This document shows, piece by piece, positions 1 to 8,016 of a stretch of 10,744 nucleotides of DNA (its first letter is position 1; every line of letters begins with the position of its first letter). The DNA is from an uncultured Klebsiella sp. (GTDB taxonomy: Bacteria > Pseudomonadota > Gammaproteobacteria > Enterobacterales > Enterobacteriaceae), in the NCBI GenBank assembly GCA_902490055.1, contig CABUCP010000059.1, positions 1-10,744 on the forward strand, read 5' to 3'. The translations under genes were made by a program, and so were the position numbers. The notes below the pieces were generated by a model that did not search any database, had not been told where the DNA came from, and saw only the letters and a program-made list of their open reading frames with translations.

Positions 1-74
1 TACGCAGTTGTCAGTCAGTGGCGGTTGTGAAAAATTCGTTAAATCAGAATTTTAATTGCCGCAGGGGAGCTGTG

Positions 75-1577
75 ATGAGCGTTAATCGCCTTGAGATGCA
101 CAACATCAGCCTGGCCTTTTCCGGGTTTCAGGCGCTGAACAAGGTGGCTTTCACCCTTAATGGTGGTTCGGTGCATGCGCTAACCGGCGCCAACGGCGCA
201 GGCAAGTCGACGCTAATGGCGGTGCTGTGCGGTACGCATGCCCATTACGAAGGTGAGGTGGTGATCAATAACCAGCCGGTCAGCATCCGTTCACCGAGGG
301 ATGCTAAACGGTTGGGGATTCATCTCGTACAGCAGGAGGTGGATGTCGCGCTGGTACCGGGCCTGAGCATTGCAGAAAACATCATGCTCGACCGGTTGGC
401 GGAGCCGGGCGCGGCTTTTCGCTGGTCTCGGGTACGCCAGCAGGCGCGTGAGGCGCTGGCCCAGCTCGATATCACGCTTGATGTTAGACGTTCAATCGAC
501 GGTTGTACCCTTGCCGAAAAACAGCAAATTCTGCTGGCTCGCGCGCTGTCGCATCATTGCCGTTTTTTGATCCTCGATGAACCCACCGCGCCGTTGGATC
601 AGCATGAAAGCGAACGTTTATTTGCGGTGGTTCGCCGCCTGCAGCAGCAGGGAATCAGTGTCGTTTTTATTTCTCACCGTATTCATGAATTGAAGGCGAT
701 TTGCGACACCCTGACGGTGCTGCGCGATGGACGCTTAATTGAAAGCGGGCCGATGGCGCAGCTTAGCGGCGAGCAGATCGTCGAAAAGATGCTTGGCCAC
801 GAGCTGAGCGATATTTTCCCGTCATCGCGTCCCCCGCACGGCGAGGAGGTGTTGCTGCAGGTCGAGGGGTTGCATGACGAAGCGCTGCTGCAGGATATCT
901 CGCTACGCCTGCATAAAGGCGAAATTCTCGGGATCGCTGGCTTAGCGGGCGCAGGCAAAACGGAGCTCTGCAAAGCGCTATTTGGCGCCAGTAAAAGCCG
1001 CTTGCGTCACGGCGAACTTAACGGCCAGCCGTGGCGGCCGCGCGACCCCGCCGATTCCGTCAGCCAGGGCCTGGCGCTGGTGCCGGAAGAGCGGCGTAAA
1101 GAGGGGATTTTCATCGATGAGGCGATTGTCATGAACCTGGCGGTTAGCGCCGATAATAGCTTTTCGCGCTGGAGCCTGTTCGGTCATCGTCAGGCGTGGC
1201 GTTGGGCGCAGGAGGTGATTGCCCGTATCGGCGTGCGCGCCACCGGCCCGGCGCAGACGCTGCGTCGGCTTTCCGGCGGTAATCAGCAAAAAGTGGCGAT
1301 CGGCAAATGGCTGCGCGGTAGCGCCAACGTGCTGATTTTTGACGAGCCGACCAAAGGCGTGGACGTTAAAGCCAAAACCGATTTGTTCAATTTGATTGAT
1401 GGCCTGGCGCGGGAAGGCAAAGGCGTGATTTACGCCTCCGGCGAATTTTCCGAACTGGTAGGCCTGTGCGATCGCATCTGCGTGCTGTGGGATGGCCGCA
1501 TTGTGGCGGAAATTCCCGGCGCTGAGGCGCGGGAAGAGACGATTCTTTATTACTCCACCGGAGGAGCGGCAGCGTGA
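75..1577 (+). CDS. Sugar-type ABC importer ATPase with two nucleotide-binding domains (RbsA/MglA class); candidate methylthioribose importer
   Basis: Cytoplasmic ATPase that would energise import by the permease and binding protein that follow. The 500-residue product has two fused ABC domains. Domain 1 has Walker A GANGAGKST (38-46), a degenerate signature CTLAEKQQ (144-151), Walker B FLILDEPTAPLD (164-175) and the H-loop His201. Domain 2 has Walker A GLAGAGKTE (289-297), signature LSGGNQQK (399-406), Walker B VLIFDEPTKGVD (419-430) and, as is usual for this class, no H-loop histidine (ASGEFSE, 454-460). I chose the ATG at 75 because AGGGGAG lies five bases upstream and homology begins there; a GTG at 18 in the same frame has no clear ribosome site. 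The stop overlaps the permease start. Bases 1-74 hold no convincing promoter or MetJ box; one frame is open from the left edge to a TAA at 53-55 and could be the tail of an upstream gene. The class is certain; the substrate is inferred from the neighbouring mtn genes. Confidence 0.9.
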   Translation: MSVNRLEMHNISLAFSGFQALNKVAFTLNGGSVHALTGANGAGKSTLMAVLCGTHAHYEGEVVINNQPVSIRSPRDAKRLGIHLVQQEVDVALVPGLSIAENIMLDRLAEPGAAFRWSRVRQQAREALAQLDITLDVRRSIDGCTLAEKQQILLARALSHHCRFLILDEPTAPLDQHESERLFAVVRRLQQQGISVVFISHRIHELKAICDTLTVLRDGRLIESGPMAQLSGEQIVEKMLGHELSDIFPSSRPPHGEEVLLQVEGLHDEALLQDISLRLHKGEILGIAGLAGAGKTELCKALFGASKSRLRHGELNGQPWRPRDPADSVSQGLALVPEERRKEGIFIDEAIVMNLAVSADNSFSRWSLFGHRQAWRWAQEVIARIGVRATGPAQTLRRLSGGNQQKVAIGKWLRGSANVLIFDEPTKGVDVKAKTDLFNLIDGLAREGKGVIYASGEFSELVGLCDRICVLWDGRIVAEIPGAEAREETILYYSTGGAAA

Positions 1578-2572
1578 GCAAGGCCCTGGCAGTAAATGCG
1601 ACGGTATCGGGCCGTCAGCGATTTTTCGATTTTCTCTATAAATGGGGCATGTTGCTGACCGTCGTGCTGCTAATTGGCGTCTTTGGTCTTGCTTCGGATA
1701 ACTTTCTCGACCCGTTTAATATCATCAATATTCTGCGCTCGATCGCTATCGTCACGGTGATAGCCATTGGCGTGTCGATTTCGCTCACCATCGGTGGCTT
1801 TGATCTGTCGGTGGGGTCGACGGCGTCTCTGGCCAACGCGCTGGTGATTTCGCTGTTTGTCTGGCACGGCTTTGGCACTACCGAAGCGATTCTTATTACC
1901 CTCGCGCTCTGTACGCTGGTCGGGCTATTCAACGCCTTTCTGATCGTCGTGCTGCGTATTCCCGACATGTTAGCCACGCTTGCCAGCCTGTTTGTAATTC
2001 AGGGGGTGGCGATGACCTACAGCTATGGCGGTTCGATCACCGAAAATATGGTGCTGCCGAGCGGCGATATGGCCGAAGGCACGATCCCGGCGGCGTTTGG
2101 CGCGCTCGGACAGGTGCCGACCATTGTCATCATTATGTTGGTGGTGACGCTGGTCGCGCAGCTGGCGCTTTCGTTTACCACCCACGGGCGGCGGATGTAC
2201 GCCATCGGCGGCAACCCGGAGGCGGCACGACTCTCTGGCCTGCGGATTATCCGCTACAAGGTAGCAGCCTACGTGATTGCCTCGCTGCTGGCCGGGCTGG
2301 GCGGCATTTTGCTGGCATCAAGAATTGGTTCTTCCCAGGTAAACGCCGGCGGCGGCTACCTGATGGATGCGGTGGCGGCGGCGTGGATCGGCTTTTCACT
2401 GGCGGGCTCCGGCAAACCGAACGCACTGGGGACGCTGGTGGGGGCGGTGATCCTCGGCGTGCTTTCCAACGGCCTGGTGATGCTCTCTGTACCGTATTAC
2501 GCGATGGACATTATTAAAGGACTGGTGCTGGCTGGCGCGTTGGCACTGACCTATTTTCAGCGCCGTACCTAA
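1574..2572 (+). CDS. Sugar-type ABC importer permease (RbsC class)
   Basis: Inner-membrane channel subunit, 332 residues, normally acting as a dimer with the upstream ATPase. Most of the chain is hydrophobic, with clear membrane stretches near residues 24-42, 53-73, 85-97, 105-126, 132-148, 182-202, 230-248 and 286-304. Family marks are GGFDLSVGS (74-82), typical of RbsC-like permeases, and the cytoplasmic coupling loop GGNPEAARLSGL (212-223). The start is GTG, overlapping the ATPase stop as GTGA, with a GGAGG-like site at about 1559-1566; this arrangement suggests translational coupling and fixed stoichiometry. The binding-protein gene follows after 20 bases. The permease sequence alone does not reveal the substrate. 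Confidence 0.92.
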   Translation: MSKALAVNATVSGRQRFFDFLYKWGMLLTVVLLIGVFGLASDNFLDPFNIINILRSIAIVTVIAIGVSISLTIGGFDLSVGSTASLANALVISLFVWHGFGTTEAILITLALCTLVGLFNAFLIVVLRIPDMLATLASLFVIQGVAMTYSYGGSITENMVLPSGDMAEGTIPAAFGALGQVPTIVIIMLVVTLVAQLALSFTTHGRRMYAIGGNPEAARLSGLRIIRYKVAAYVIASLLAGLGGILLASRIGSSQVNAGGGYLMDAVAAAWIGFSLAGSGKPNALGTLVGAVILGVLSNGLVMLSVPYYAMDIIKGLVLAGALALTYFQRRT

Positions 2573-2592
2573 CATTTTACAGGGTAAACAGA

Positions 2593-3657
2593 ATGAAAAA
2601 GATAGCACTTTCTCTTATGACGCTGAGCCTGCTGCAGTCAGCGGCCGCGCTGGCGGAGACCCCAACGCCGGTGCCGGCGGCGATTGCCGAACATAGCGGC
2701 CCGATTCGCATTGCGGTAATACGTAATCTGGGGTCCGACGATAACACCACGCAGTTTGTCGCCGGGGCGATTCAGGAAGGTAAAAAACTGGGTTTTAAGG
2801 TCAGCACCTTCCTCAGCAACGGTGATGACGCTAAATTCCAGGATTTCGTCAATCAGGCGATTAGCCAGAAATATGACGGTATTATTCTTTCGCAGGGCCG
2901 CGATCCGTACTCGACCGCGCTGGTGAAAAAAGCGGTGGAAGCCGGGATTAAAGTGGCTGTCTTCGATACGGCGGTGAGCGGGGAGATCCCCGGCGTCACC
3001 GTGACCCAGCAGGATGACGCTTCGCTGACCGACCTCTCTTTTGGTCAACTGGTGAAAGACTTTAACGGCAAAGCCAATATCATCAAGCTGTGGGTGGCGG
3101 GCTTCCCGCCGATGGAGCGCCGTCAGGCGGCCTACCAGACGCTGCTTAAACAAAACCCAGAGATTAAAGAGCTTGAGTCGATCGGCGCGGTTTCTTCCGA
3201 CGTGCAGGGCGATACCGCCAACAAGGTCGGGGCGATTCTGGCTAAGTATCCGAAAGGTAAAATTGACGCTATCTGGGGGACATGGGATGCCTTTAGCCAG
3301 GGGGCCTATAAGGCGCTGAAAGAGAACGGCCGAACTGAAATCAAACTCTACAGCATTGATATTTCCAATCAGGATCTGCAACTGATGCGGGAGGCCGGTA
3401 GTCCGTGGAAGGTTAGCGTGGCGGTCGACCCGAAACTGATCGGCGCCACCAACGTGCGGCTGATCGCCAACAAGATAGGCGGGGAAATCACGCCGGCAAC
3501 CTACGCTTTTAAAGCGGCGGCGATCCCGCAGGCGCTGCTGACGGCGCAGCCGGGGGCGGTCAATGTGGCGTCACTGGGGAAAATTATTCCTGGCTGGGGC
3601 CAGACGGAAGACTTTATCGCGCCGTGGTTCGCGACGCTGGAAGCAAAACATAAATAA
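2593..3657 (+). CDS. Periplasmic sugar-binding protein of the ABC importer (ribose-binding-like, Peripla_BP_4 type)
   Basis: Periplasmic receptor, 354 residues. It has a typical Sec signal peptide: MKK basic end, hydrophobic core, and likely cleavage after ALA at residue 21 (ALA|ETP). There is no lipobox cysteine, so it should be soluble. The mature part resembles the two-lobed ribose-binding family: strand IRIAVIRN (38-45), YDGIILSQGRDP (94-105), KVAVFDTAV (120-128), GKIDAIWGTWDAFSQGA (222-238), IKLYSIDIS (250-258). Several aromatic residues (Trp167, Trp229, Trp231, Trp272) sit where such proteins line the ligand cleft. AGGG at 2581-2584 is a suitable ribosome site eight bases before the ATG. 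It is last in the operon and converges on mtnK across a hairpin. Context suggests methylthioribose as ligand, but ribose or another pentose cannot be excluded. Confidence 0.88.
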   Translation: MKKIALSLMTLSLLQSAAALAETPTPVPAAIAEHSGPIRIAVIRNLGSDDNTTQFVAGAIQEGKKLGFKVSTFLSNGDDAKFQDFVNQAISQKYDGIILSQGRDPYSTALVKKAVEAGIKVAVFDTAVSGEIPGVTVTQQDDASLTDLSFGQLVKDFNGKANIIKLWVAGFPPMERRQAAYQTLLKQNPEIKELESIGAVSSDVQGDTANKVGAILAKYPKGKIDAIWGTWDAFSQGAYKALKENGRTEIKLYSIDISNQDLQLMREAGSPWKVSVAVDPKLIGATNVRLIANKIGGEITPATYAFKAAAIPQALLTAQPGAVNVASLGKIIPGWGQTEDFIAPWFATLEAKHK

Positions 3658-3665
3658 TCAACCAT

Positions 3666-3699
3666 CCCCGGAGACGGCGCGCGTCGCGCCTGTCCGGGG
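3666..3699. terminator. Strong hairpin between the convergent importer operon and mtnK; possible bidirectional terminator
   Basis: The 55-base gap between the two stop codons contains a two-part inverted repeat: outer arms CCCCGGA (3666-3672) and TCCGGGG (3693-3699), inner arms GGCGCG (3676-3681) and CGCGCC (3685-3690), and a CGT loop. It sits just after both convergent genes, which fits transcription termination. On the + strand no T run follows. On the - strand the bases after the stem read ATGGTTGATTATTT, only moderately T-rich. Intrinsic termination is therefore plausible but not textbook. Confidence 0.5.
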
Positions 3700-3712
3700 G
3701 AGCTGTTGGCTA

Positions 3713-4912
3713 TTAACTATACTGGCGAACGCGGGCAATAAGCTCATCGACGCTATCGATACGCTCGGCGATGACGATAAGCGCTTTGCCGAGCGTTATC
3801 GCGTGGCGCAGGCATTCGTGGCGCATGGCCGGGTCTTGAATCGAGTCGATATCGGCGACGTGTGAAAGCCCGACGCTGCGGCGTATCAGTTCGGTGCCGC
3901 AGAAACCAATGGCATCGCACCACACCTTTTTCAGAAATAGCGATGCATAGCCGGGCCACGCCAGCGCGGCATCGTGAGTTTTTTCCGCCGCCAGCGCCTG
4001 AAAACGTTCGCTGAAGGTATGCCACAGAGTCTGAATGTCGTTGAGCCGCTGTTCGCGCGCGGCGGCGGCATCGCGTATGCCGAGATGACCCGGCAGGCCG
4101 CAGTAGTTAAGCAACAGGTTGCCGATGGCCGTACCCATATCAAAGCCGATAGGGCCGAAATAGCCAAATTCGGCGTCAATGGCTTTAACGCTGTTTTCGG
4201 CGACGAAAATGGATCCGCTGTGGATATCGCCATGCAGCAGCGCTTCAGCCTGCGAGAAAAAGCGATGCTTCAGCGCCGCGACCGCCAGTTTAAGCTGGAC
4301 GTCATCACGCAGAGCGGCGACATCGTCTTCCAGTTCGGCAGGATAGTTGTTGCGCTCGTGGATCTGATACGGATCGTTAAAGAACAGATCCTCGGTGATC
4401 TCGCACATCTCCGGATTAATAAACTGCGCCACCTGCGCTTTTTTCTCATGCGGATGGAGGTAGAAATCGCTGGTGTGGAATAGCGTCTGGGCCAGATATT
4501 CGCCCAACTGACGAGCGGCCTGTGGATAGTACACGTTGCCGATAAGCTCGCCGCGCCAGATGCGGTGGTCGGAAAGGTCTTCCATCACCATCACCGCCAG
4601 AGCGGGGTCGAAATGGAGAATGTGCACCGTGTGCTGCGGGCTGTGCTGGTAGTGGGCGACCAGCGTTTGCGCTTCGAGGCGCGCGCGGTCAAGGGTCAGA
4701 GGCCAGGATTCGCCGACGCAGCGCACGTACGGCAGCGCCTGCTTAACGATGACGCGGCTCACGCCGCGAGCGTCGAAAATTTTGAATACCAGGTTGAGGT
4801 TGCCATCGCCTATCTCCTGCGCCGACACCAGCTCAGACGGATCGTCGAGGCCGCCAAATTGTTGTGCGTAAGCCACCGCATCGCTGGCCGTGAAGGTATG
4901 GTATTGCGACAT
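3713..4912 (-). CDS. mtnK: 5-methylthioribose kinase
   Basis: Phosphorylates methylthioribose (MTR) with ATP to MTR-1-phosphate, the entry step of methionine salvage in enterobacteria that have the pathway. The product is 399 residues and agrees with remembered Klebsiella MtnK over its whole length. It has the choline-kinase-like fold: glycine-rich nucleotide loop [10 protein letters not shown] (34-43), ATP-site Lys57 (VIVKQALPY), catalytic loop [12 protein letters not shown] (225-236) with Asp229, and the metal-binding D-x-E that replaces DFG in this family (Asp246, Glu248). I chose the ATG at 4912 because TGAGG lies nine bases upstream and known MtnK begins MSQYHTFTA; a TTG five codons earlier lies within the ribosome site. 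It is divergent from mtnA, with a MetJ operator between them, so methionine repression is likely. Confidence 0.97.
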   Translation of the reverse strand: MSQYHTFTASDAVAYAQQFGGLDDPSELVSAQEIGDGNLNLVFKIFDARGVSRVIVKQALPYVRCVGESWPLTLDRARLEAQTLVAHYQHSPQHTVHILHFDPALAVMVMEDLSDHRIWRGELIGNVYYPQAARQLGEYLAQTLFHTSDFYLHPHEKKAQVAQFINPEMCEITEDLFFNDPYQIHERNNYPAELEDDVAALRDDVQLKLAVAALKHRFFSQAEALLHGDIHSGSIFVAENSVKAIDAEFGYFGPIGFDMGTAIGNLLLNYCGLPGHLGIRDAAAAREQRLNDIQTLWHTFSERFQALAAEKTHDAALAWPGYASLFLKKVWCDAIGFCGTELIRRSVGLSHVADIDSIQDPAMRHECLRHAITLGKALIVIAERIDSVDELIARVRQYS

Positions 4913-4940
4913 TGCCTCGATCCTCAAAAGTGCTGAATTA

Positions 4941-4972
4941 AGCCGTTCAGACGTCTATACATCTGGATTCCA
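4941..4972. promoter_or_regulatory. MetJ operator (tandem met boxes) between mtnK and mtnA
   Basis: AGACGTCT at 4949-4956 is a perfect copy of the MetJ met-box consensus. The adjoining octamer ATACATCT (4957-4964) matches 6 of 8 and the one on the other side, AGCCGTTC (4941-4948), 5 of 8; GGATTCCA (4965-4972) matches only 3 of 8. MetJ bound to S-adenosylmethionine binds two or more tandem 8-base boxes cooperatively, so two to three usable boxes make a credible operator. It lies in the 104-base divergent gap and overlaps candidate -10 elements for both genes: TATAGA toward mtnK (4954-4959, - strand) and TATACA toward mtnA (4956-4961). Confidence 0.85.
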
Positions 4973-4983
4973 TCCTGACACAA
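4954..4983 (-). promoter_or_regulatory. Candidate mtnK promoter
   Basis: Read on the - strand, TTGTGT (4978-4983) and TATAGA (4954-4959) are separated by 18 bases. They match the sigma70 hexamers 3/6 and 4/6. The -10 lies inside the perfect met box, so MetJ binding would block it. The mtnA side is less clear: CTGAAT (4933-4938) with TATACA (4956-4961), spacer 17, or a TGT-extended GATACA at 4984-4992, are both weak. No start site can be fixed from sequence. Confidence 0.35.
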
Positions 4984-5016
4984 TGTGATACAACAACGCA
5001 ACAGGGATTTAACGAT

Positions 5017-6042
5017 ATGCAGACACTACAGACCACCAGCCTGCGGGTAAGCGAAAATCAGCTTTTTATTCTCGATCAGCAGGCGTTGCCGCAGGAAAAA
5101 CGCTGGCTGGCGGCGGATAACGTTGCGCTGCTGGTGGACCATATTCATGCTTTGCGGGTGCGCGGCGCGCCGCTGATTGGCCTTTCCGCCAGTTTGCTGT
5201 TGGCGCTGTTGGCCCAGCGCGGCCTGACCCGCAACGAACTCGCGCAGGCGCTGGAAACGCTACGCGCCGCGCGGCCGACGGCGGTTAATCTGATGAACAA
5301 TCTGGATCGTATGAAGTTGGCATTGGCGCAGGAGAATTACCCGCAGGCGCTGGAAGCGGAAGCGCTGCGCTTAATTGCCGAAGATAAACAGCTCTGCGCC
5401 AGCATTGCCGAAGCCGGAAACGCGCTGGTTACGCCGGGTAGCCGTCTGTTGACCCACTGTAACACCGGCGGCCTGGCGACGGCCGGCGTCGGTACCGCGT
5501 TGGGTGTTATCGCCCTGGCCCATGAACAGGGCAAAGTGGCGAATGTCTGGGTCGACGAGACGCGACCGCTGCTGCAGGGCGGGCGTTTGACCGCCTGGGA
5601 ACTGGGCGAACTGGGCGTGCCTTATCATCTCATTACCGATTCAATGGCCGCCAGCCTGATGGCGCAGGGACTGGTTGATGCGGTATGGGTTGGCGCGGAT
5701 CGTATCGCCGCCAACGGCGACGTGGCCAATAAAATCGGCACTTACTCGCTGGCGGTGCTGGCCAATTATCATCGTATTCCATTCTATGTAGCGGCGCCGC
5801 AAACGACCCTCGATCGCCACTGTCCTGATGGGGCGGCGATCCCCATCGAACAGCGTGCGGCGCACGAGGTGACCGGCGTTCAAGGTAGCTTTGGCGCCGT
5901 ACAGTGGGCACCGCAAAATGCCCCGGTTTACAACCCGGCGTTTGACGTGACGCCGGCGGCGTTAATCAGCGGCTGGGTACTGGATAGCGGGGTAGTGACG
6001 CCGCAGCAGGTTGCGGAAGGCATCTTTGCGCCGCGAGCGTAA
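5017..6042 (+). CDS. mtnA: S-methyl-5-thioribose-1-phosphate isomerase
   Basis: Converts MTR-1-phosphate (aldose) to methylthioribulose-1-phosphate (ketose) in the cytosol, the second salvage step after MtnK. The 341-residue product is a member of the eIF2B-alpha-like/MtnA family and matches remembered Klebsiella MtnA nearly throughout. Visible motifs: substrate loop RVRGAPLIG (47-55), catalytic-cysteine segment [10 protein letters not shown] (146-155, Cys148), [10 protein letters not shown] (226-235) with the conserved acidic Asp228, NKIGTY (238-243) and the C-terminal YNPAFDVTP (305-313). AGGGA at 5003-5007, nine bases before the ATG, supports the start. It is the first gene of an mtnA-mtnB unit, with 25 bases to mtnB, and is divergent from mtnK across the MetJ operator. 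Confidence 0.97.
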   Translation: MQTLQTTSLRVSENQLFILDQQALPQEKRWLAADNVALLVDHIHALRVRGAPLIGLSASLLLALLAQRGLTRNELAQALETLRAARPTAVNLMNNLDRMKLALAQENYPQALEAEALRLIAEDKQLCASIAEAGNALVTPGSRLLTHCNTGGLATAGVGTALGVIALAHEQGKVANVWVDETRPLLQGGRLTAWELGELGVPYHLITDSMAASLMAQGLVDAVWVGADRIAANGDVANKIGTYSLAVLANYHRIPFYVAAPQTTLDRHCPDGAAIPIEQRAAHEVTGVQGSFGAVQWAPQNAPVYNPAFDVTPAALISGWVLDSGVVTPQQVAEGIFAPRA

Positions 6043-6067
6043 TGGTTAATCTTAATAAGGAACGGCT

Positions 6068-6673
6068 ATGTGGCAAGAAAGGCTCGTGCAGCTGGTGACG
6101 ACCTGTCACTGGATCGGCGCGAAAGGGTGGGCGCCGGCGACCGGCGGCAATATGTCGGTGCGTCAGGATGAACGCTGGTGTTGGTTAAGCGAGTCGGGGC
6201 GCGATAAGGGCAGCCTGACCAGCGACGATTTTTTACAGGTGGATATCGCCGACAATAGCGCGCCTTCGGGGCGCAAACCCTCGGCGGAAACCGGGCTACA
6301 TACCCTGGTGTATCGCCTGTTTCCTGAAGCGAATGTGGTGCTGCACGTGCATACCGTGCACGCCACGGTACTGTCGCGGCTGGAAGCCGGCGATACCTTA
6401 CAGCTGCAGGGCTATGAGATGCAAAAAACGCTGAGTGGGCAGCAAAGTCATCTTGATAGCGTGCCGGTGGCGATTTTCGATAACGATCAGGATATTGAGG
6501 CGCTGGCGGCGCGGATTGAAGCGTACGCGCGTTGCCATCCGTTACGCTACGGCTTTTTAATCCGCGGCCACGGCTTAACCTGCTGGGGCAAGGATATTAG
6601 CGAGGCGCGGCGCCAGCTGGAAGGGCTCGAATTTCTCTTCGAATGCGAGCTGCTGCGCCGCCGCTATGCGTAA
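6068..6673 (+). CDS. mtnB: Methylthioribulose-1-phosphate dehydratase
   Basis: Dehydrates methylthioribulose-1-phosphate to 2,3-diketo-5-methylthiopentyl-1-phosphate, the third salvage step. It is a zinc enzyme of the class II aldolase/adducin (AraD-like) fold. The 201-residue product is about the usual enterobacterial length. Motifs: GWAPATGGNMS (20-30) for phosphate binding, AETGLH (73-78), zinc ligands in LHVHTVHATVL (His93 and His95), the GYEMQKTL segment (115-122) and the third zinc histidine in RGHGLTCWG (His168). AAGGAA at 6055-6060 precedes the ATG by seven bases. It is co-directional with mtnA. Its stop lies only 6 bases from the stop of mtnD on the other strand, so transcripts of the two units must overlap at their ends. 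Confidence 0.96.
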   Translation: MWQERLVQLVTTCHWIGAKGWAPATGGNMSVRQDERWCWLSESGRDKGSLTSDDFLQVDIADNSAPSGRKPSAETGLHTLVYRLFPEANVVLHVHTVHATVLSRLEAGDTLQLQGYEMQKTLSGQQSHLDSVPVAIFDNDQDIEALAARIEAYARCHPLRYGFLIRGHGLTCWGKDISEARRQLEGLEFLFECELLRRRYA

Positions 6674-6679
6674 AGGCGA

Positions 6680-7222
6680 TTAGGGTAAGCGCGGGTAAGC
6701 ATCGGCGATGGCATCGCCGGTGAACTGTGCTATCCAGCCTTCCGGATTATCAAAAATACGAATGGCGGTGAAGTTCGGTTCTGAACCCATATCAAACCAG
6801 TGCGGGGTATTCGCCGGTACGGAAATCAGATCGTTTTTTTCGCATAACACCTGAAAGACTTCGTCGCCGATATGCAGGCAAAACAGCCCGGCGCCTTCAA
6901 CAAAGAAGCGCACTTCATCTTCGCCGTGGGTGTGCTCATTGAGGAATTTCGCCCGCAGCGCTTCTTTCTGCGGGTTATCCGCCCGCAGACTGATCACATC
7001 CCAGCTCTGATAGCCTTTTTCGGCCACCAGTTTATCAATCGCGTGCTGGTAGGCGGCAATGACGGTTTCAGCGGTTGGCGCCGGGCCCAGGTAGCGATCG
7101 GCCTGCCAGCGTTCAAATCGCACGCCTTTGGCGCGCAGCTGCTGCTGGATCTCATCGGCATTGCTGCTGTGCCAGCTCGGATGGCTGGCATCGTTGACGG
7201 AAAAAATGGTTAATGCGCTCAT
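6680..7222 (-). CDS. mtnD: Acireductone dioxygenase (ARD)
   Basis: Cleaves 1,2-dihydroxy-3-keto-5-methylthiopentene with O2. In the Klebsiella family the Fe2+ form gives the methionine precursor 4-methylthio-2-oxobutyrate plus formate. The Ni2+ form of the same polypeptide gives methylthiopropionate, formate and CO, an off-pathway product. The 180-residue cupin has the complete metal set: His97, His99 and Glu103 in EHTHGEDE, and His141 in NTPHWFD. These equal H96/H98/E102/H140 of the Klebsiella enzyme when the initiator Met is not counted. The ATG overlaps the mtnC stop as ATGA, implying translational coupling. Metal choice cannot be read from sequence, so either reaction remains possible. 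Confidence 0.97.
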   Translation of the reverse strand: MSALTIFSVNDASHPSWHSSNADEIQQQLRAKGVRFERWQADRYLGPAPTAETVIAAYQHAIDKLVAEKGYQSWDVISLRADNPQKEALRAKFLNEHTHGEDEVRFFVEGAGLFCLHIGDEVFQVLCEKNDLISVPANTPHWFDMGSEPNFTAIRIFDNPEGWIAQFTGDAIADAYPRLP

Positions 7223-7908
7223 GCAGGAAGTTGCTCCGGATCGATGTCATCAAAACGCTGAACCTGTGGGTGGCGGCTGGCCGGGTCGCGGTCGCCACGG
7301 ACCAGTTGCAGGGTACGTAACCCCGCCTCTTCGGCGGCATCCAGTTCCTGATGAATATCAGAGAGGAACAGAATGCGCGCCGGGGTATGCCCTAACTGCT
7401 CGGCGATAGCGCGATAGGATTGCGTCTCGCGCTTGGCGCCGACCAGGGTATCGAAATACCCGCTGAACAGATGAGTAATATCACCTTCGTCGCTGTAGCC
7501 AAATAACAATTTCTGCGCGGCCACCGAGCCTGAGGAATATACATATAAATCAATACCCATTGACTTCCACTTTTCTAGCGCCGGCAGCACGTCGGGATAG
7601 AGGTGGCCGGTAAAGTCGCCGTTCAGGTAGCCATCGCGCCAGATAATACCCTGCATCGCTTTCAGCGATGTTGATTTGCGGTCTTCATCCATAAAGCGGA
7701 ACAGGGTATCAATAAGCTGTGCGGCGCTGGCATCGGGTGCGGCGATTTCTGTTCGCAGATTGTCGAGAATGGTATTGACCGGTTCTACGTACTGCTGGGC
7801 GGTGACAAAAGCGGCCAGACGCTCGCGAGCATAGGGAAACAGCACGTTATGAACGAAGCGGATGTCGCTGGTGGTGCCTTCAATGTCGGTCACGATAGCG
7901 CGGATCAT
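7219..7908 (-). CDS. mtnC: Enolase-phosphatase E1 (2,3-diketo-5-methylthio-1-phosphopentane phosphatase)
   Basis: Bifunctional HAD-family enzyme: enolises the diketo phosphate made by MtnB and removes the phosphate, giving the acireductone used by MtnD. The product is 229 residues, the expected length. HAD motifs: [10 protein letters not shown] (7-15) with Asp8 and Glu10, where Glu replaces the second Asp as is usual for E1; II, YSSGS (124-128); III, Lys159 in [24 protein letters not shown] (181-192) with Asp184. I chose the ATG at 7908 because GGAG lies close upstream and the HAD motif starts where it should; the same frame runs back to a TTG at 8016, but that stretch crosses the promoter and MetJ operator. 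It is first in the mtnC-mtnD unit. Confidence 0.97.
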   Translation of the reverse strand: MIRAIVTDIEGTTSDIRFVHNVLFPYARERLAAFVTAQQYVEPVNTILDNLRTEIAAPDASAAQLIDTLFRFMDEDRKSTSLKAMQGIIWRDGYLNGDFTGHLYPDVLPALEKWKSMGIDLYVYSSGSVAAQKLLFGYSDEGDITHLFSGYFDTLVGAKRETQSYRAIAEQLGHTPARILFLSDIHQELDAAEEAGLRTLQLVRGDRDPASRHPQVQRFDDIDPEQLPA

Positions 7909-7958
7909 GGTGTCTCCAGAGTGGATGGTGCGCCGTGCTGCCGGTGGCGTCGATTTAC

Positions 7959-7973
7959 CGCCCGTGGCGGGCG
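7959..7973 (-). other. Short GC hairpin in the mtnC leader
   Basis: A perfect 6-base-pair inverted repeat, CGCCCG (7959-7964) with CGGGCG (7968-7973) and a 3-base loop. If the predicted mtnC promoter is right, it falls near the start of an mRNA leader of about 73 bases. No T run follows on either strand, so it is not an obvious terminator. It may affect transcript stability or be fortuitous. Confidence 0.35.
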
Positions 7974-7987
7974 AAATAACGTTAGCA

Positions 7988-8016
7988 TTTAGACGTCTAA
8001 GCGTCTTGATTGCCAA
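7988..8016 (-). promoter_or_regulatory. Predicted mtnC-mtnD promoter
   Basis: Read on the - strand: -35 TTGGCA (8011-8016, 5/6 match to TTGACA), 17-base spacer, -10 TCTAAA (7988-7993, 4/6). The spacer and the edge of the -10 are occupied by the MetJ operator, so repressor binding would exclude RNA polymerase. The predicted start near 7981 gives a leader of about 73 bases before the mtnC ATG. Confidence 0.6.
7991..8006. promoter_or_regulatory. MetJ operator shared by divergent mtnC and ybdL
   Basis: A perfect met box AGACGTCT (7991-7998) is followed directly by AAGCGTCT (7999-8006, 6/8 match). Flanking octamers on both sides match only 3/8, so this is probably a two-box site. It lies between the -35 and -10 of the leftward mtnC promoter and immediately upstream of the -35 of the rightward ybdL promoter, a position from which MetJ could repress both. 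Confidence 0.85.

Noticed and set aside
18..74. GTG start at 18 for the importer ATPase
   Set aside because: The added 19 residues lack homology to the family, and AGGGGAG sits at the right distance from the ATG at 75.
2638..3381. A 247-codon open frame on the - strand within the binding-protein gene
   Set aside because: It lies wholly antisense to a well-supported gene with a signal peptide and family motifs, its product has no recognisable domain, and GC-rich codon use commonly leaves such antisense frames open.
3974..4483. A 169-codon open frame on the + strand across mtnK
   Set aside because: Antisense shadow of mtnK, which has the full kinase motif set; there is no ribosome site or family resemblance.
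4984..4999. Possible CRP site (TGTGA half) upstream of mtnA
   Set aside because: The second half-site (AACGC in place of TCACA) is a poor match. A similar lone TGTGA at 26-30 upstream of the importer also lacks a partner.
7909..8016. N-terminal extension of mtnC to a TTG at 8016
   Set aside because: The extension would translate the MetJ operator and promoter, has no ribosome site, and precedes the normal HAD start [12 protein letters not shown].
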